From Scatosoma sp045576335 (GTDB taxonomy: Bacteria; Bacillota; Clostridia; Christensenellales; Borkfalkiaceae): a stretch of DNA of 64,000 nt. The position numbers and the translations under genes were made by a program. The notes beneath the pieces were generated by a model, which did no database searches, was not told the origin of the DNA, and was given only the letters and a program-made list of their open reading frames with translations. Positions 1-8,209 of this stretch are shown here, piece after piece (positions within the stretch are counted from its first letter, which is position 1; every line of letters starts with the position of its first letter). The stretch spans positions 1 to 64,000 of the forward strand of contig JAZNGH010000022.1 of assembly GCA_045576335.1 (NCBI GenBank), written 5' to 3'.

Positions 1-722
1 GACCGCTTGGCCTCCGACTTATAGATCTCTGTGTTCGATTGATCAAAGAAAGACATTGTTGAATACTTATAACCATAATGTTTCCATCGAAAATAGATTT
101 TAGCAGTTTTATTGATATTAATCGTTTCCAAGTATTTTTCCCAAATTAATGGTGAACCTATACCATGGCACACAACATCAACAAGCAATAAATTATCGTA
201 ATCTTTTTGTAAAAAACACTTTAGTCCTTCAATTTGGCAAGGTGTACCGCTAAAACATACTTTTCTTTTCTGTAATAAATTTCGTTTAACTTGATTAAAT
301 ACCCCTTCTAAATCGCTTTGTACATATTTACTATTTCTTAATCTCCAAAGCTCCTTTTCATCTTCAATCCCTATATGTTTAACTTCAAACCTTTCATTAT
401 ATGCAGCTCCAAAAACAATACCGTTTTCCATTAAAACCGATAATGCAATTGCACTAAACATCCCCCCAGAAGTACTTTCCTTTCTAATCACTTCATCTTT
501 AATTTGAGCAATTAAAGCTTTTTGTTCATTTTCTTGTTCTTCCTTACAATTCAACACTGGACATACTTTTTCACACAAATTGCAGTCAATACAACTAGAT
601 TGGTTAACAATAAATGGATATTGAAATCCCTCCTCATTTTTTCCCATTTTAAGGACCGCCTGTGGACATATTGAAACACAAGCTGTACATCCTACACATT
701 CAATCTTTGATATATCAATCAT
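1..722 (-). CDS. F420 hydrogenase/dehydrogenase beta-subunit-like ferredoxin protein (3' end outside window)
   Basis: The first ~240 residues of a protein whose C-terminus lies beyond base 1. The N-terminus has two 4Fe-4S ferredoxin motifs: C-x2-C-x2-C-x3-CP at residues 9-20 and a second C-x2-C-x2-C-x3-CP at about 44-55. They are followed by STSGGMF, typical of coenzyme F420 hydrogenase/dehydrogenase beta-subunit family proteins, and by FSGTPCQIEGL and VVCHGIGSP. Members of this family often sit beside polysaccharide pyruvyl transferases in capsule and exopolysaccharide loci, as here, and probably perform a redox step on a glycan or lipid precursor; the substrate is unknown. The ATG at 722 is preceded by AGAGGCA and lies 18 bases after the stop of the neighbouring gene. 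The gene is clearly more A+T rich than genes beyond 2 kb, suggesting acquisition by transfer. Confidence 0.85.
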   Translation of the reverse strand, partial: MIDISKIECVGCTACVSICPQAVLKMGKNEEGFQYPFIVNQSSCIDCNLCEKVCPVLNCKEEQENEQKALIAQIKDEVIRKESTSGGMFSAIALSVLMENGIVFGAAYNERFEVKHIGIEDEKELWRLRNSKYVQSDLEGVFNQVKRNLLQKRKVCFSGTPCQIEGLKCFLQKDYDNLLLVDVVCHGIGSPLIWEKYLETININKTAKIYFRWKHYGYKYSTMSFFDQSNTEIYKSEAKR

Positions 723-740
723 CTCTTGCCTCTAAAAATG

Positions 741-1898
741 TTACTCCAATGAATCAAGTAAATATTTTACTGATTCCTTTCTAAAATCCTCAACTTTTTT
801 AATAACTCTTTGATAATTAATTGGTTCAAACCAAATTTTATTATAATTCTCAACTAAACGTTTTTGAAGTCCTAATCTTTCTAATAAATGCACAACGCGT
901 GTATTTGTAGACATTCTATCCGTTTCTCTAAATCTCTTAAATGCATAATAATCTTTTTGGAAAATTGTAGCAAACACACACCCGTGAAAAGAATCAGTAC
1001 AAACAAAATGAGCGTATTTTATCAAATTTAGAAATTCCAATGGACCAATATCTCGTGGAATCTCATTTACAAACTGCTCATCTCCTTTAATAAACCCCGC
1101 GCCATGCAAAACCCCTACAATTTTTAAGGAAGTCTCCTTTGATAAATTTTTAATATATTCCCTTTGCTCTTTATTATCGCTTAACAAATAAACGAAAATA
1201 TAATTACCTTGAATAATTGGCGTAGAGGACATATATTGTTCCCATTCCTCTTTAGTCAGCAAAAATGTTGGATCACATACTACTTTCGCTTCTCGTCCCG
1301 TCAATGATTTAATAATATCAGCTCCACTTTCTTCTCGTGTGCTTAAGTGTTGTATCCTATTCAAAAAATTAGTAACAGCTTCTTTTTGGTTCTTTCGAAC
1401 TGAATTTAAGCCAAAACTTGTTGCATACGAAATTTTATTAATATATTCAGGAACAAAATTTAGCGTATAAAAATTACCAGCAATATTTGCGGGACGCCAT
1501 AATTGATCACTTCCAACAATAATCGAAGAAAATTGCTTACAATATTCGCTCAATCCTTGCCAAGAAGCACATTTCTTCCCAATTTCAAAAAATTTATCAT
1601 GAAACGCAGCAAAACATTTTTCTCTATTTAATATATAATATCTATATTTTTTGTTAATTCTTCTTGCTATAATCGCAGAAATAGTATGACTATAACTTCT
1701 TATTTCCGCAAAATTAAAAAGCTGGCTTAAAAAATATTTTTTACGTGACCTTGAAACATCCTTTATTACACTATTAATATTTAGGATTTCTGTATCATAA
1801 CCAAGATTTTTAATAGCAGTTTGCGTCGCAAAAGCCTGTAAAAAAGTACCATAATTAATAGTATAAGTAACAATAGCCAATCCAATTTTTTTTTTCAT
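741..1898 (-). CDS. Polysaccharide pyruvyl transferase family protein
   Basis: A 385-residue protein matching the polysaccharide pyruvyl transferase (CsaB/WcaK-like) family. Visible landmarks are the N-terminal KIGLAIVTYTINYGTFLQA, the central GSDQLWRP and the C-terminal TDSFHGCVFATIFQK, the usual signature of the nucleotide-binding half. Family members transfer pyruvate from phosphoenolpyruvate to a sugar, or act as related glycan modifiers; the acceptor here is unknown. The ATG at 1898 overlaps the stop codon of the upstream glycosyltransferase by four bases (ATGA), so translation is probably coupled. The gene is A+T rich with codon use unlike the downstream window. Together with the partial gene at 1-722 it looks like a transferred serotype-type module attached to an older glycan operon. 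Confidence 0.85.
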   Translation of the reverse strand: MKKKIGLAIVTYTINYGTFLQAFATQTAIKNLGYDTEILNINSVIKDVSRSRKKYFLSQLFNFAEIRSYSHTISAIIARRINKKYRYYILNREKCFAAFHDKFFEIGKKCASWQGLSEYCKQFSSIIVGSDQLWRPANIAGNFYTLNFVPEYINKISYATSFGLNSVRKNQKEAVTNFLNRIQHLSTREESGADIIKSLTGREAKVVCDPTFLLTKEEWEQYMSSTPIIQGNYIFVYLLSDNKEQREYIKNLSKETSLKIVGVLHGAGFIKGDEQFVNEIPRDIGPLEFLNLIKYAHFVCTDSFHGCVFATIFQKDYYAFKRFRETDRMSTNTRVVHLLERLGLQKRLVENYNKIWFEPINYQRVIKKVEDFRKESVKYLLDSLE

Positions 1899-3055
1899 TG
1901 TTCTTCCCTATAAATAATTTCTCTATATATATCGTGCATAACTTTTAATGCGTTGTTTTTTTCAAACGGCTCTACGGCTTTTAGGCAAGCAGGTTTCATT
2001 GCTTCTCTTAATTGCTCGTCAAGGGCTAATTTTTCAATCGCTTTCGCAAATCCTTTTACGTCGGTCGGCGCACATGCATAACCCGTTTCGCCGTCGATTA
2101 CGTAATCTAAAATACCGTGTACGTTGGAAGATACCAACGGTACGCCTGCCGCCATAGCTTCTATTCCCGCCAAACCTAACCCCTCTATTTTCGAAGGGAA
2201 AGCACTAATATCCGCCGCGTGGCAAAGCTCGGGAATATCTTGACGGAAACCAAGAAAAATTACTCTATCTTTTACACCCAATTTATTTGCCAAATTTTCC
2301 AAATATTCTCTTAAAACGCCTTTACCGCAAATTACGTAATATATATTCTTGGGCAAAAGAGCCAACGCCCTAATTATCGTTTCGTGATTTTTTCTTTCAA
2401 TCAATTCGCCAACTGACAACAGCATAACGCCGTCGTCGGGTATTCCCAAGCCCTTTTGATACGCTTTTTTGTCAATCTTTACTTCTTTTATCCTATTGAT
2501 ATCCACCCCCACGCTGGGAATATATCTTACGTTTTTAGCGTGGAAGGTTTGCGCTCGTTTATAATCTTCCTTGTTAATCGTAACAATATAATCACAATAT
2601 CTTGACAACCATTTTTCAATCGGATAATATATCAACCAGTTCCTTTTTTTAGAAGCGTTATGAAAATGAAAACCGTGACAAGAATACATTACCACAGCCC
2701 CTTTTTTTCTTGCCTTTCTTGCCGCAAGACGAGTCATCATAGAGGCAGCAGGCGTATGACAATGAATTAAATCGAATTGCTCGTTATCAATAATCGTTTT
2801 TAACTGTTTATACGCTGCCATATTCTCTTTTTTCAAAGGACTACGGGCAAAATGAACGTTATGCAAAATTACGCCTTGATTGGTCAACGTTTTTATATAT
2901 TCTTGTGTTCTCGCCTCGTCCGTATCGTCAACGTAATCAAAATTACAAGCAATATGTACCTCGCAACGTAAATCCTCGCGTAAAAAATCAACGTTTTCCC
3001 TATTGAACCATTCAATAAACGATATTACACTTGCAACGATTAAAACCTTTTTCAA
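1895..3055 (-). CDS. Glycosyltransferase family 4 (TTG start)
   Basis: A 386-residue GT-B fold glycosyltransferase. The N-terminal half carries KKVLIVASV and LIHCHTPAASMMTRLAAR, as in many PglA/WcaL-type enzymes. The C-terminal half has LLSVGELIERKNHETIIRAL and the donor-site FPSKIEGLGLAGIEAMAAG with the EGLG..EAMA motif of GT4. It probably adds a sugar to the undecaprenyl-linked precursor made by the upstream genes. The reading frame is open up to 3151, but the likely start is TTG at 3055: AAGGAG lies six bases before it, the family N-terminus begins there, and it falls 10 bases after the stop of the sugar transferase. The ATG at 3151 would add 32 lysine/arginine-rich residues read inside the upstream gene. 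The A+T content rises within this gene towards its 3' end. Confidence 0.9.
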   Translation of the reverse strand: MKKVLIVASVISFIEWFNRENVDFLREDLRCEVHIACNFDYVDDTDEARTQEYIKTLTNQGVILHNVHFARSPLKKENMAAYKQLKTIIDNEQFDLIHCHTPAASMMTRLAARKARKKGAVVMYSCHGFHFHNASKKRNWLIYYPIEKWLSRYCDYIVTINKEDYKRAQTFHAKNVRYIPSVGVDINRIKEVKIDKKAYQKGLGIPDDGVMLLSVGELIERKNHETIIRALALLPKNIYYVICGKGVLREYLENLANKLGVKDRVIFLGFRQDIPELCHAADISAFPSKIEGLGLAGIEAMAAGVPLVSSNVHGILDYVIDGETGYACAPTDVKGFAKAIEKLALDEQLREAMKPACLKAVEPFEKNNALKVMHDIYREIIYREEQ

Positions 3056-3065
3056 AACGTACTCC

Positions 3066-3809
3066 TTATGACAATAGCCTTCTTGCTTCCTCTTGTTTTT
3101 CCTGATAAAGCTCTTCCGTGATTGCGTTCTCTTGTAACAGCCAATCTCCAAAATCGATATCGCTCACCGTTCCCTCGCGAGCAATATCGCTACGCTTCAA
3201 AACTTTGAACGCCGTTAAAAATATGATTGCGATATCTTTCCAAAGCGTAATTTTTTCTATATACTGTAAATCGTATTCGAATTTCTTTTCCCACGTCATA
3301 TTATTGCGACCGTTCACTTGCGCCAAGCCTGTCAAGCCCGGACGAACGCTATGCCGTTTACGCTGCTCTGCACTCATAAAAACCATATCCCGCACAAGCT
3401 GTGGGCGGGGGCCGACGATGGACATGTTTCCGATAAAAATATTCAACAGCTCGGGAAGCTCGTCCAAGGAAGTGCTACGCAAAATTTTACCGTATTTCGT
3501 CAAACGCTTTTCGTCGGGCAACAAATTCCCGTTTTCGTCTTTCTCACAGGTCATCGTTCGAAATTTGATCAGCCTAAAAATCTTTTCATTCTTTCCAGGG
3601 CGAAGCTGGGTAAAAAACGGATTCCCCTTCATCTTTATCGCGCCAAGCACGATTAAAACGAGCAACAGAGGCGACAACACGAGCAGTGCCAAACCGCTCA
3701 ACAGAATATCGTAAAAGCGTTTGAAAAACTGCCGATACAATACCGCCGACAACAAAATCCATACGGCAACCGCGCCGACGCATATCAAGGTTATCTGCCA
3801 CCACTCCAT
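3066..3809 (-). CDS. Initiating sugar-1-phosphate (phosphoglycosyl) transferase, PglC/WcaJ type
   Basis: A 247-residue bacterial sugar transferase that should move a sugar phosphate from a UDP-sugar to undecaprenyl phosphate, the first membrane step of glycan assembly. It has an N-terminal hydrophobic segment and a second at about residues 35-60 (the reentrant helix of this superfamily). The signatures FRLIKFRTM, then STSLDELPELLNIFIGNMSIVGPRP with the catalytic Asp-Glu pair, and RPGLTGLAQVNGRN are all present. Length fits the small monotopic PglC-like class. Two in-frame ATGs occur at 3815 and 3809. The GAGGA sequence lies directly against the first, so the second (MEWWQ) is better spaced and is chosen. 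The dehydratase and aminotransferase directly upstream suggest a bacillosamine-type amino sugar as substrate. Confidence 0.9.
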   Translation of the reverse strand: MEWWQITLICVGAVAVWILLSAVLYRQFFKRFYDILLSGLALLVLSPLLLVLIVLGAIKMKGNPFFTQLRPGKNEKIFRLIKFRTMTCEKDENGNLLPDEKRLTKYGKILRSTSLDELPELLNIFIGNMSIVGPRPQLVRDMVFMSAEQRKRHSVRPGLTGLAQVNGRNNMTWEKKFEYDLQYIEKITLWKDIAIIFLTAFKVLKRSDIAREGTVSDIDFGDWLLQENAITEELYQEKQEEARRLLS

Positions 3810-3822
3810 CTCCATTCCTCAC

Positions 3823-4962
3823 TTAAAAACAGCTCTTAATCGCTTCTATCACGAAATCCTGCTCTTCGTCCGTCATCTTAATATCGGACGGCAAGCAAAG
3901 CCCACGCAAGAAAATATCCTCGCCCACGGGCGTATCCTCTATCTTCACCAAATCGTGTTCTTTGAACACGGGTTGCATACTCATAGGTTTCCAAATCGGA
4001 CGGGTTTCGATATTCAACCCGTTCAACCTTTCGAATACTTCCATAGGCTTAACCGCGCAATTTTTATCAATCAGCATACACGACAGCCAAAAGTTTGGTT
4101 TACTGCAAGCCAAATACGGATTCATAGAAACGGGCAAACCTTTCAAGCCCTCTTGATAGCGACAATATATTCTTTCTTTTTTTGCTCGGTGCTCGTCCAA
4201 GTGCAAAAGCTGCCCTCTGCCGATTCCCGCAACCACGTTGGACATACGGTAATTATAACCGATTTCCTCGTGCTGGTACCAAACCGCTTTTTCACGGGCT
4301 TGCGTCGCCCAGAAAAACGCCTTATCCCGCGCTTCCTTATCTGCCGTCAACAGCATACCGCCGCCCGACGACGTAATGATTTTATTCCCGTTGAAGCTGA
4401 CGACGGCGTATTTTCCAAACGTACCCGTCTGCTTGTCCTTATAAGTAGCCGAAAGCGATTCCGCCGCATCCTCAATCAAAATCGCGTTATGCTTCTCGCA
4501 AACCGCCACGATTTCGTCCAGTTTTGCAGGCGTACCGTACAAATGCGCGAGCATTACCACCTTTGCCGTCGGGTATTTTTCAAACGCCTTTTCCAAGGCT
4601 CTCGGGTCCATATTCCACGTTTCTCTTTCGGAGTCAACGAATACCTGTACCCCTCCTTCGTAGGAAACGGGGTTGACCGTCGCCGCAAAAGTCATATCCG
4701 AGCAAAGCACGATATCCCCACGTTTTACCCCCGCCAGCTTAACCGCCAAATGCAACGCTGCCGTGCCCGCGGAAAGAGCCAACGCATACAAGCGTTCGCC
4801 TGTTTCCCTCGTCAAATACGACGACAATTCTTCTTCAAAGCTATCGCAATTAAATCCTAACGGCGCAATCCAGTTTTTATCGAACGCCTCTTGCACGTAG
4901 CGCATTTCCTCACCGTGCATTGTCGGAGTAGACAAAGGTATTTTTTTCGTTGCTTTTTCCAC
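3823..4962 (-). CDS. DegT/DnrJ/EryC1/StrS family PLP aminotransferase (PglE-like)
   Basis: A 379-residue sugar aminotransferase. The N-terminal PLSTPTMHGEEMRYV.EAFDKNWIAPLG is characteristic of the PglE/LegC group that aminates UDP-4-keto-6-deoxy-GlcNAc. The PLP lysine is in VVSFNGNKIITSSGGGML near residue 190, and the cofactor aspartate in ILIEDAAESLSATYK. It should convert the product of the downstream-listed dehydratase (4984-6936) to a 4-amino sugar, using glutamate as donor. The start is a GTG at 4962 with GGGAGCG six bases before it. The gene sits 13 bases from the next gene and is transcribed with the whole block. No PglD-type acetyltransferase is visible, so the final sugar cannot be fixed from this window. 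Confidence 0.92.
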   Translation of the reverse strand: MEKATKKIPLSTPTMHGEEMRYVQEAFDKNWIAPLGFNCDSFEEELSSYLTRETGERLYALALSAGTAALHLAVKLAGVKRGDIVLCSDMTFAATVNPVSYEGGVQVFVDSERETWNMDPRALEKAFEKYPTAKVVMLAHLYGTPAKLDEIVAVCEKHNAILIEDAAESLSATYKDKQTGTFGKYAVVSFNGNKIITSSGGGMLLTADKEARDKAFFWATQAREKAVWYQHEEIGYNYRMSNVVAGIGRGQLLHLDEHRAKKERIYCRYQEGLKGLPVSMNPYLACSKPNFWLSCMLIDKNCAVKPMEVFERLNGLNIETRPIWKPMSMQPVFKEHDLVKIEDTPVGEDIFLRGLCLPSDIKMTDEEQDFVIEAIKSCF

Positions 4963-4983
4963 GATTTTCGCTCCCGTTTTTAT

Positions 4984-6936
4984 TTACGCGTTTGCTACGC
5001 TTTCTTCAAAAGCTTCTTTTTTCAAAGCTTCTATCGCCTTATTCCGTTTATCAATCGTATACGTCGGCACGAGCTCTTTCACCAAAGCTTTCATTTCTTC
5101 CGTTTCGCTATGTGCCGCGTCCGACAAGCGTTCCAAACGCTCCCAAAGGCGTTTTTCGTCCAGCTCGATCGGCTTGGCAATGCTAATCAAGCCGTTCGCG
5201 GTCTTTTGCAAGCCCTCTTCCGCCATCAAACGCTCCTCGTACAATTTCTCCCCCGGACGAAGCCCCGTGCAAACGATATCGATATCCACGTTGGGCTCAA
5301 AGCCCGAAAATTTGATAAGATTATACGCTAAATCGTAAATGCGGACGGGCTCGCCCATATCCAGTACGAAAATTTGTCCGCCTTTGGCGTACGCGCCCGC
5401 TTGCAGTACGAGCGAAACCGCTTCGGGAATGGTCATAAAATACCGTATAATATCCTTATGCGTAACGGTCACGGGTCCGCCCTCTTCAATCTGCTTTTTG
5501 AAAAGGGGAATCACCGAACCGTTCGAGCCGAGCACGTTTCCAAACCGCACGGCAACGAATTTCGTGTTTTTGCTATGCTTGCCGATCGTCTGTACAATCA
5601 TTTCGCAAATGCGCTTGGTCGCACCCATAATATTCGTAGGATTGACCGCTTTATCCGTCGAGATTTGTACGAACGTTTCCACGCCGAACTCGTCCGCGCA
5701 CTTGGCAACGTTGAGCGTCCCGAAAACGTTGTTTTTCACCGCCTCGTTGGGGCTGGTTTCCATAAGCGGCACATGCTTATGCGCCGCGGCGTGGAATACG
5801 ATTTGCGGACGGTAGGTTTCAAATACCTTACGCATTTTTATCTCGTCCCGAACGCTTGCAATCAGCGTAATCAAATTCAAATCGGGATATCTCCGCTTCA
5901 ACCATTGCTCGATATCGTAAGCGTTGTTCTCGTAAATATCCAAAACGATTAAAGCCTTGGGATTATGCGTGGCGATTTGACGGCAAAGCTCGCTGCCGAT
6001 AGACCCGCCGCCGCCCGTAACGAGCACGACTTTATTTTCGATATAACCCATGATTTCGTCCAAGTCAACGCTTACCTGCTCCCGTCCAAGCAAGTCCTGC
6101 ACGTCCACTTCGCGGTAATGCGAAAAGGTCAATTGACCGGACGCAAATTGATACAGCCCCGGCAAAATTTTCACAGGCAATTTGCAAGCTTTACAAATTT
6201 TAACGATTTCGCCCACCCGTTTTTTACCGACCGAGGGCATAGCGATAAATATCTCCTGCACGCCGAATTTTTCCGCCGTTTCGGGAATATCCGCCGTCGT
6301 GCCCACGATTTTGACGCCGCCTATCTTTTTGCCCTGCTTTTCCTTTGCGTCGTCCACGATACAAACGGGATTGTATTGCATTTTATCCGAATTGAGCATT
6401 TCCTTGATCAAGGCAACGCCTGCCGAGCCGCCGCCGACCACCATTACGCGGACGGCTTCGGGTTTTTGGTTGCGAAGGTAATGAAACCCGACCGTAAACA
6501 GTTTTTTGGAAATACGGACGAACGTCGTAAGCGTAAACAGGCACAACATATAAACGAGCAGGGAAAGGAAGGTCGCGTACTGTTGCCCCGTTACGGCAAT
6601 GAAAATAAAATTCCCCAGCGCAACGACCAGCATAGCGCAAAGGCTCTTAATTACGTCGGTCGCCCCCACGGACGAAAAAACAACGTCGTATAAGCCAACG
6701 ATCGCAAAAGCTACGATGACGGCAACGACGTTGATAAGCGCGATAATGAGGATAGGTACGAGCTGGACAGCGGCAGTATTCACCCCCACGAACGCCAAAA
6801 GAACGGACAGACATACCGCCAACGTATCCGCAAATCCTATCATTATTTTTCTCATTGCCAATGCAAATTTTTTCACGATACGTCCACTTTTCCCCTTTTC
6901 ATTTTGCTTACGCGTGCGTACACTATACGCCATCAT
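4984..6936 (-). CDS. Membrane-anchored UDP-sugar 4,6-dehydratase (PglF/CapD-like)
   Basis: A 650-residue protein of the PglF/CapD/WbpM family, which converts UDP-GlcNAc to the 4-keto-6-deoxy sugar. It has about four N-terminal transmembrane helices (residues ~25-125), a first nucleotide-binding region with VMVVGGGSAGVALIKEML near 165, and the catalytic short-chain dehydratase domain starting at VLVTGGGGSIGSELCRQIA near 305. The active-site strand STDKAVNPTNIMGATKR has Met in place of the usual Tyr, as is normal in this membrane dehydratase group. It is the first gene of the glycan operon. A promoter-like sequence ends only eight bases before the first of two adjacent ATGs and there is no upstream Shine-Dalgarno, so the message may be leaderless. 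Confidence 0.92.
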   Translation of the reverse strand: MMAYSVRTRKQNEKGKSGRIVKKFALAMRKIMIGFADTLAVCLSVLLAFVGVNTAAVQLVPILIIALINVVAVIVAFAIVGLYDVVFSSVGATDVIKSLCAMLVVALGNFIFIAVTGQQYATFLSLLVYMLCLFTLTTFVRISKKLFTVGFHYLRNQKPEAVRVMVVGGGSAGVALIKEMLNSDKMQYNPVCIVDDAKEKQGKKIGGVKIVGTTADIPETAEKFGVQEIFIAMPSVGKKRVGEIVKICKACKLPVKILPGLYQFASGQLTFSHYREVDVQDLLGREQVSVDLDEIMGYIENKVVLVTGGGGSIGSELCRQIATHNPKALIVLDIYENNAYDIEQWLKRRYPDLNLITLIASVRDEIKMRKVFETYRPQIVFHAAAHKHVPLMETSPNEAVKNNVFGTLNVAKCADEFGVETFVQISTDKAVNPTNIMGATKRICEMIVQTIGKHSKNTKFVAVRFGNVLGSNGSVIPLFKKQIEEGGPVTVTHKDIIRYFMTIPEAVSLVLQAGAYAKGGQIFVLDMGEPVRIYDLAYNLIKFSGFEPNVDIDIVCTGLRPGEKLYEERLMAEEGLQKTANGLISIAKPIELDEKRLWERLERLSDAAHSETEEMKALVKELVPTYTIDKRNKAIEALKKEAFEESVANA

Positions 6937-6944
6937 ACCTATTT

Positions 6945-6973
6945 ATTTTACCACTTTCGATCGAATAAGTCAA
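6945..6973 (-). promoter_or_regulatory. Promoter of the glycan operon, probably leaderless
   Basis: The -35 TTGACT (6973-6968), a 17-base spacer ending in TGG, and the -10 TAAAAT (6950-6945). The first ATG of the dehydratase is at 6936-6934, so a start site seven bases after the -10 box falls at or within two bases of the initiation codon. Confidence 0.7.
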
Positions 6974-7044
6974 TAGGTTAGTGAAAAAAATATGATATTT
7001 ATCGAAAAAATAAATTTTATCCCTTTTTCGTTGATTTTATCACT

Positions 7045-7090
7045 AAAAACCCGCCGTTTCCGTGCAATTTCAACGGAAACCGTGGTTTTT
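7045..7090 (-). terminator. Hairpin terminator at the end of the glycan-utilisation operon
   Basis: An eight-base stem GTTTCCGT/ACGGAAAC (7056-7063 with 7073-7080), extended imperfectly by CCCGCC and GTGG, and followed on the minus strand by TTTTT. It lies between the last SGNH esterase stop (7101) and the glycan operon promoter (6973). A run of T on the plus side makes it potentially bidirectional. Confidence 0.65.
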
Positions 7091-7100
7091 TAGCCTCGTT

Positions 7101-8162
7101 TTATTTGAATTTCTTGTCAATTTCTATCATTTTTTTATAAATTTTTTGCGCCATACGCGAAAAGCCCAAATCGTTGGGATGACACCCGTCTACCGCACAA
7201 TTATCCCTTTCCAAAGCACCGTAAAAAGTCCGCCCCGCGATAAAATACACGTTCTCGTCGCCGAGTGAGCGTGCCTTTTTATAAGTCTTTCGGATAATGT
7301 TCTCGCGCAACAATTCGTCCTCGCCCCAAAGGTCGGGTTTTGTCAAAAACAAAATGGGCGTAGTCGGGCGCACCTTACGGTAACGCTCATACAGACGGTA
7401 ATGCGTCTTTTCCAAATGCTCCGCCGTGGGCGCGTTATGGTCGTAATCACAAACGAACAACGAACAGTCTATCGTCGTCAAATAATCCACCATTTCGTCC
7501 TCGCCCTTGGCGTTCCCGCTAAAACCGAGGTTGATAAAATCGATATTGTTCCATTTTTCTATAAACGCCTGATACGAGTTGTCGGGTCTTGAAGCGCAAC
7601 CGCCTTGCGTTATGGACGAGCCGTAATACAAAATAGGCTTGATATCTCTATACGCCTTGCCCTTACCTACCTTTGCGCCTTTATCCAAACCGATTTCCAA
7701 ACCCTTTACCTCGTTGTAGAGCGGGAAATAGAGGATATAATCGCGCATCCCATCGCCCTTTAAGTCCGTTGATGCGGTATAGCCCTTCGCGCTCGAAAAA
7801 TCGGGCGGCAAAATTTTCACGAGCTTTCTGCCCTTTTCCCCTTCCTCCAACAAAATGAAGCCGCCTTGTCCCACGAGCGTCATATGCGGCATCGGCCAAA
7901 GCACGTCGTAGCGCACTCTGATTTCCAAGCGTTTGGAATCGGTAGAAAAGCGCAAGCGACCGCCCGAGGTTTGATAGGTCAAAACGGAAACGCCGTCGCT
8001 GACCTTTTTGGCGATCTCGATCGGCATACGCCAAAAGCCGTCTTTCTCGTCGTAGTTCACCCCGTAGAGTGAAAAACCTGCACTTGGTACGGCGTAATAC
8101 TCCATACCCGTCTGTTCTTCCTTTTGCAATACGAAATTCGTATCAACCGTTTCAATACCCAT
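7101..8162 (-). CDS. SGNH/GDSL hydrolase with N-terminal beta domain (paralogue 1)
   Basis: A 353-residue two-domain esterase. Residues 1 to ~160 form a beta-rich domain (FSLYGVNYDEKDGFWRMP, PHMTLVGQGGF), as in the GxDLY/SGNH_N family. The SGNH domain has the nucleophile in YYGSSITQGGCASR, the oxyanion Gly in NLGFSGNAKGE, FVCDYDHNAPT for the Asn block, and the Asp-His pair in DGCHPNDLG. Such enzymes remove acetyl or other acyl groups from carbohydrates; no signal peptide is visible, so it probably acts inside the cell on imported glycans. The ATG at 8162 (MGIETVD) is chosen: GAGGTG lies six bases upstream, while the GTG at 8171 overlaps that site. It is the last gene of the locus and a close paralogue of the next gene upstream. 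Confidence 0.85.
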   Translation of the reverse strand: MGIETVDTNFVLQKEEQTGMEYYAVPSAGFSLYGVNYDEKDGFWRMPIEIAKKVSDGVSVLTYQTSGGRLRFSTDSKRLEIRVRYDVLWPMPHMTLVGQGGFILLEEGEKGRKLVKILPPDFSSAKGYTASTDLKGDGMRDYILYFPLYNEVKGLEIGLDKGAKVGKGKAYRDIKPILYYGSSITQGGCASRPDNSYQAFIEKWNNIDFINLGFSGNAKGEDEMVDYLTTIDCSLFVCDYDHNAPTAEHLEKTHYRLYERYRKVRPTTPILFLTKPDLWGEDELLRENIIRKTYKKARSLGDENVYFIAGRTFYGALERDNCAVDGCHPNDLGFSRMAQKIYKKMIEIDKKFK

Positions 8163-8209
8163 ATCCGTCACCTCGTAACGATTGTATCATTTCATTTTGA
8201 AAATGTCAA

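Noticed and set aside
3056..3151. ATG at 3151 as the start of the family 4 glycosyltransferase
   Set aside because: It would put 32 basic residues in front of the conserved N-terminus, lies inside the upstream gene, and ignores the well-placed AAGGAG before the TTG at 3055.
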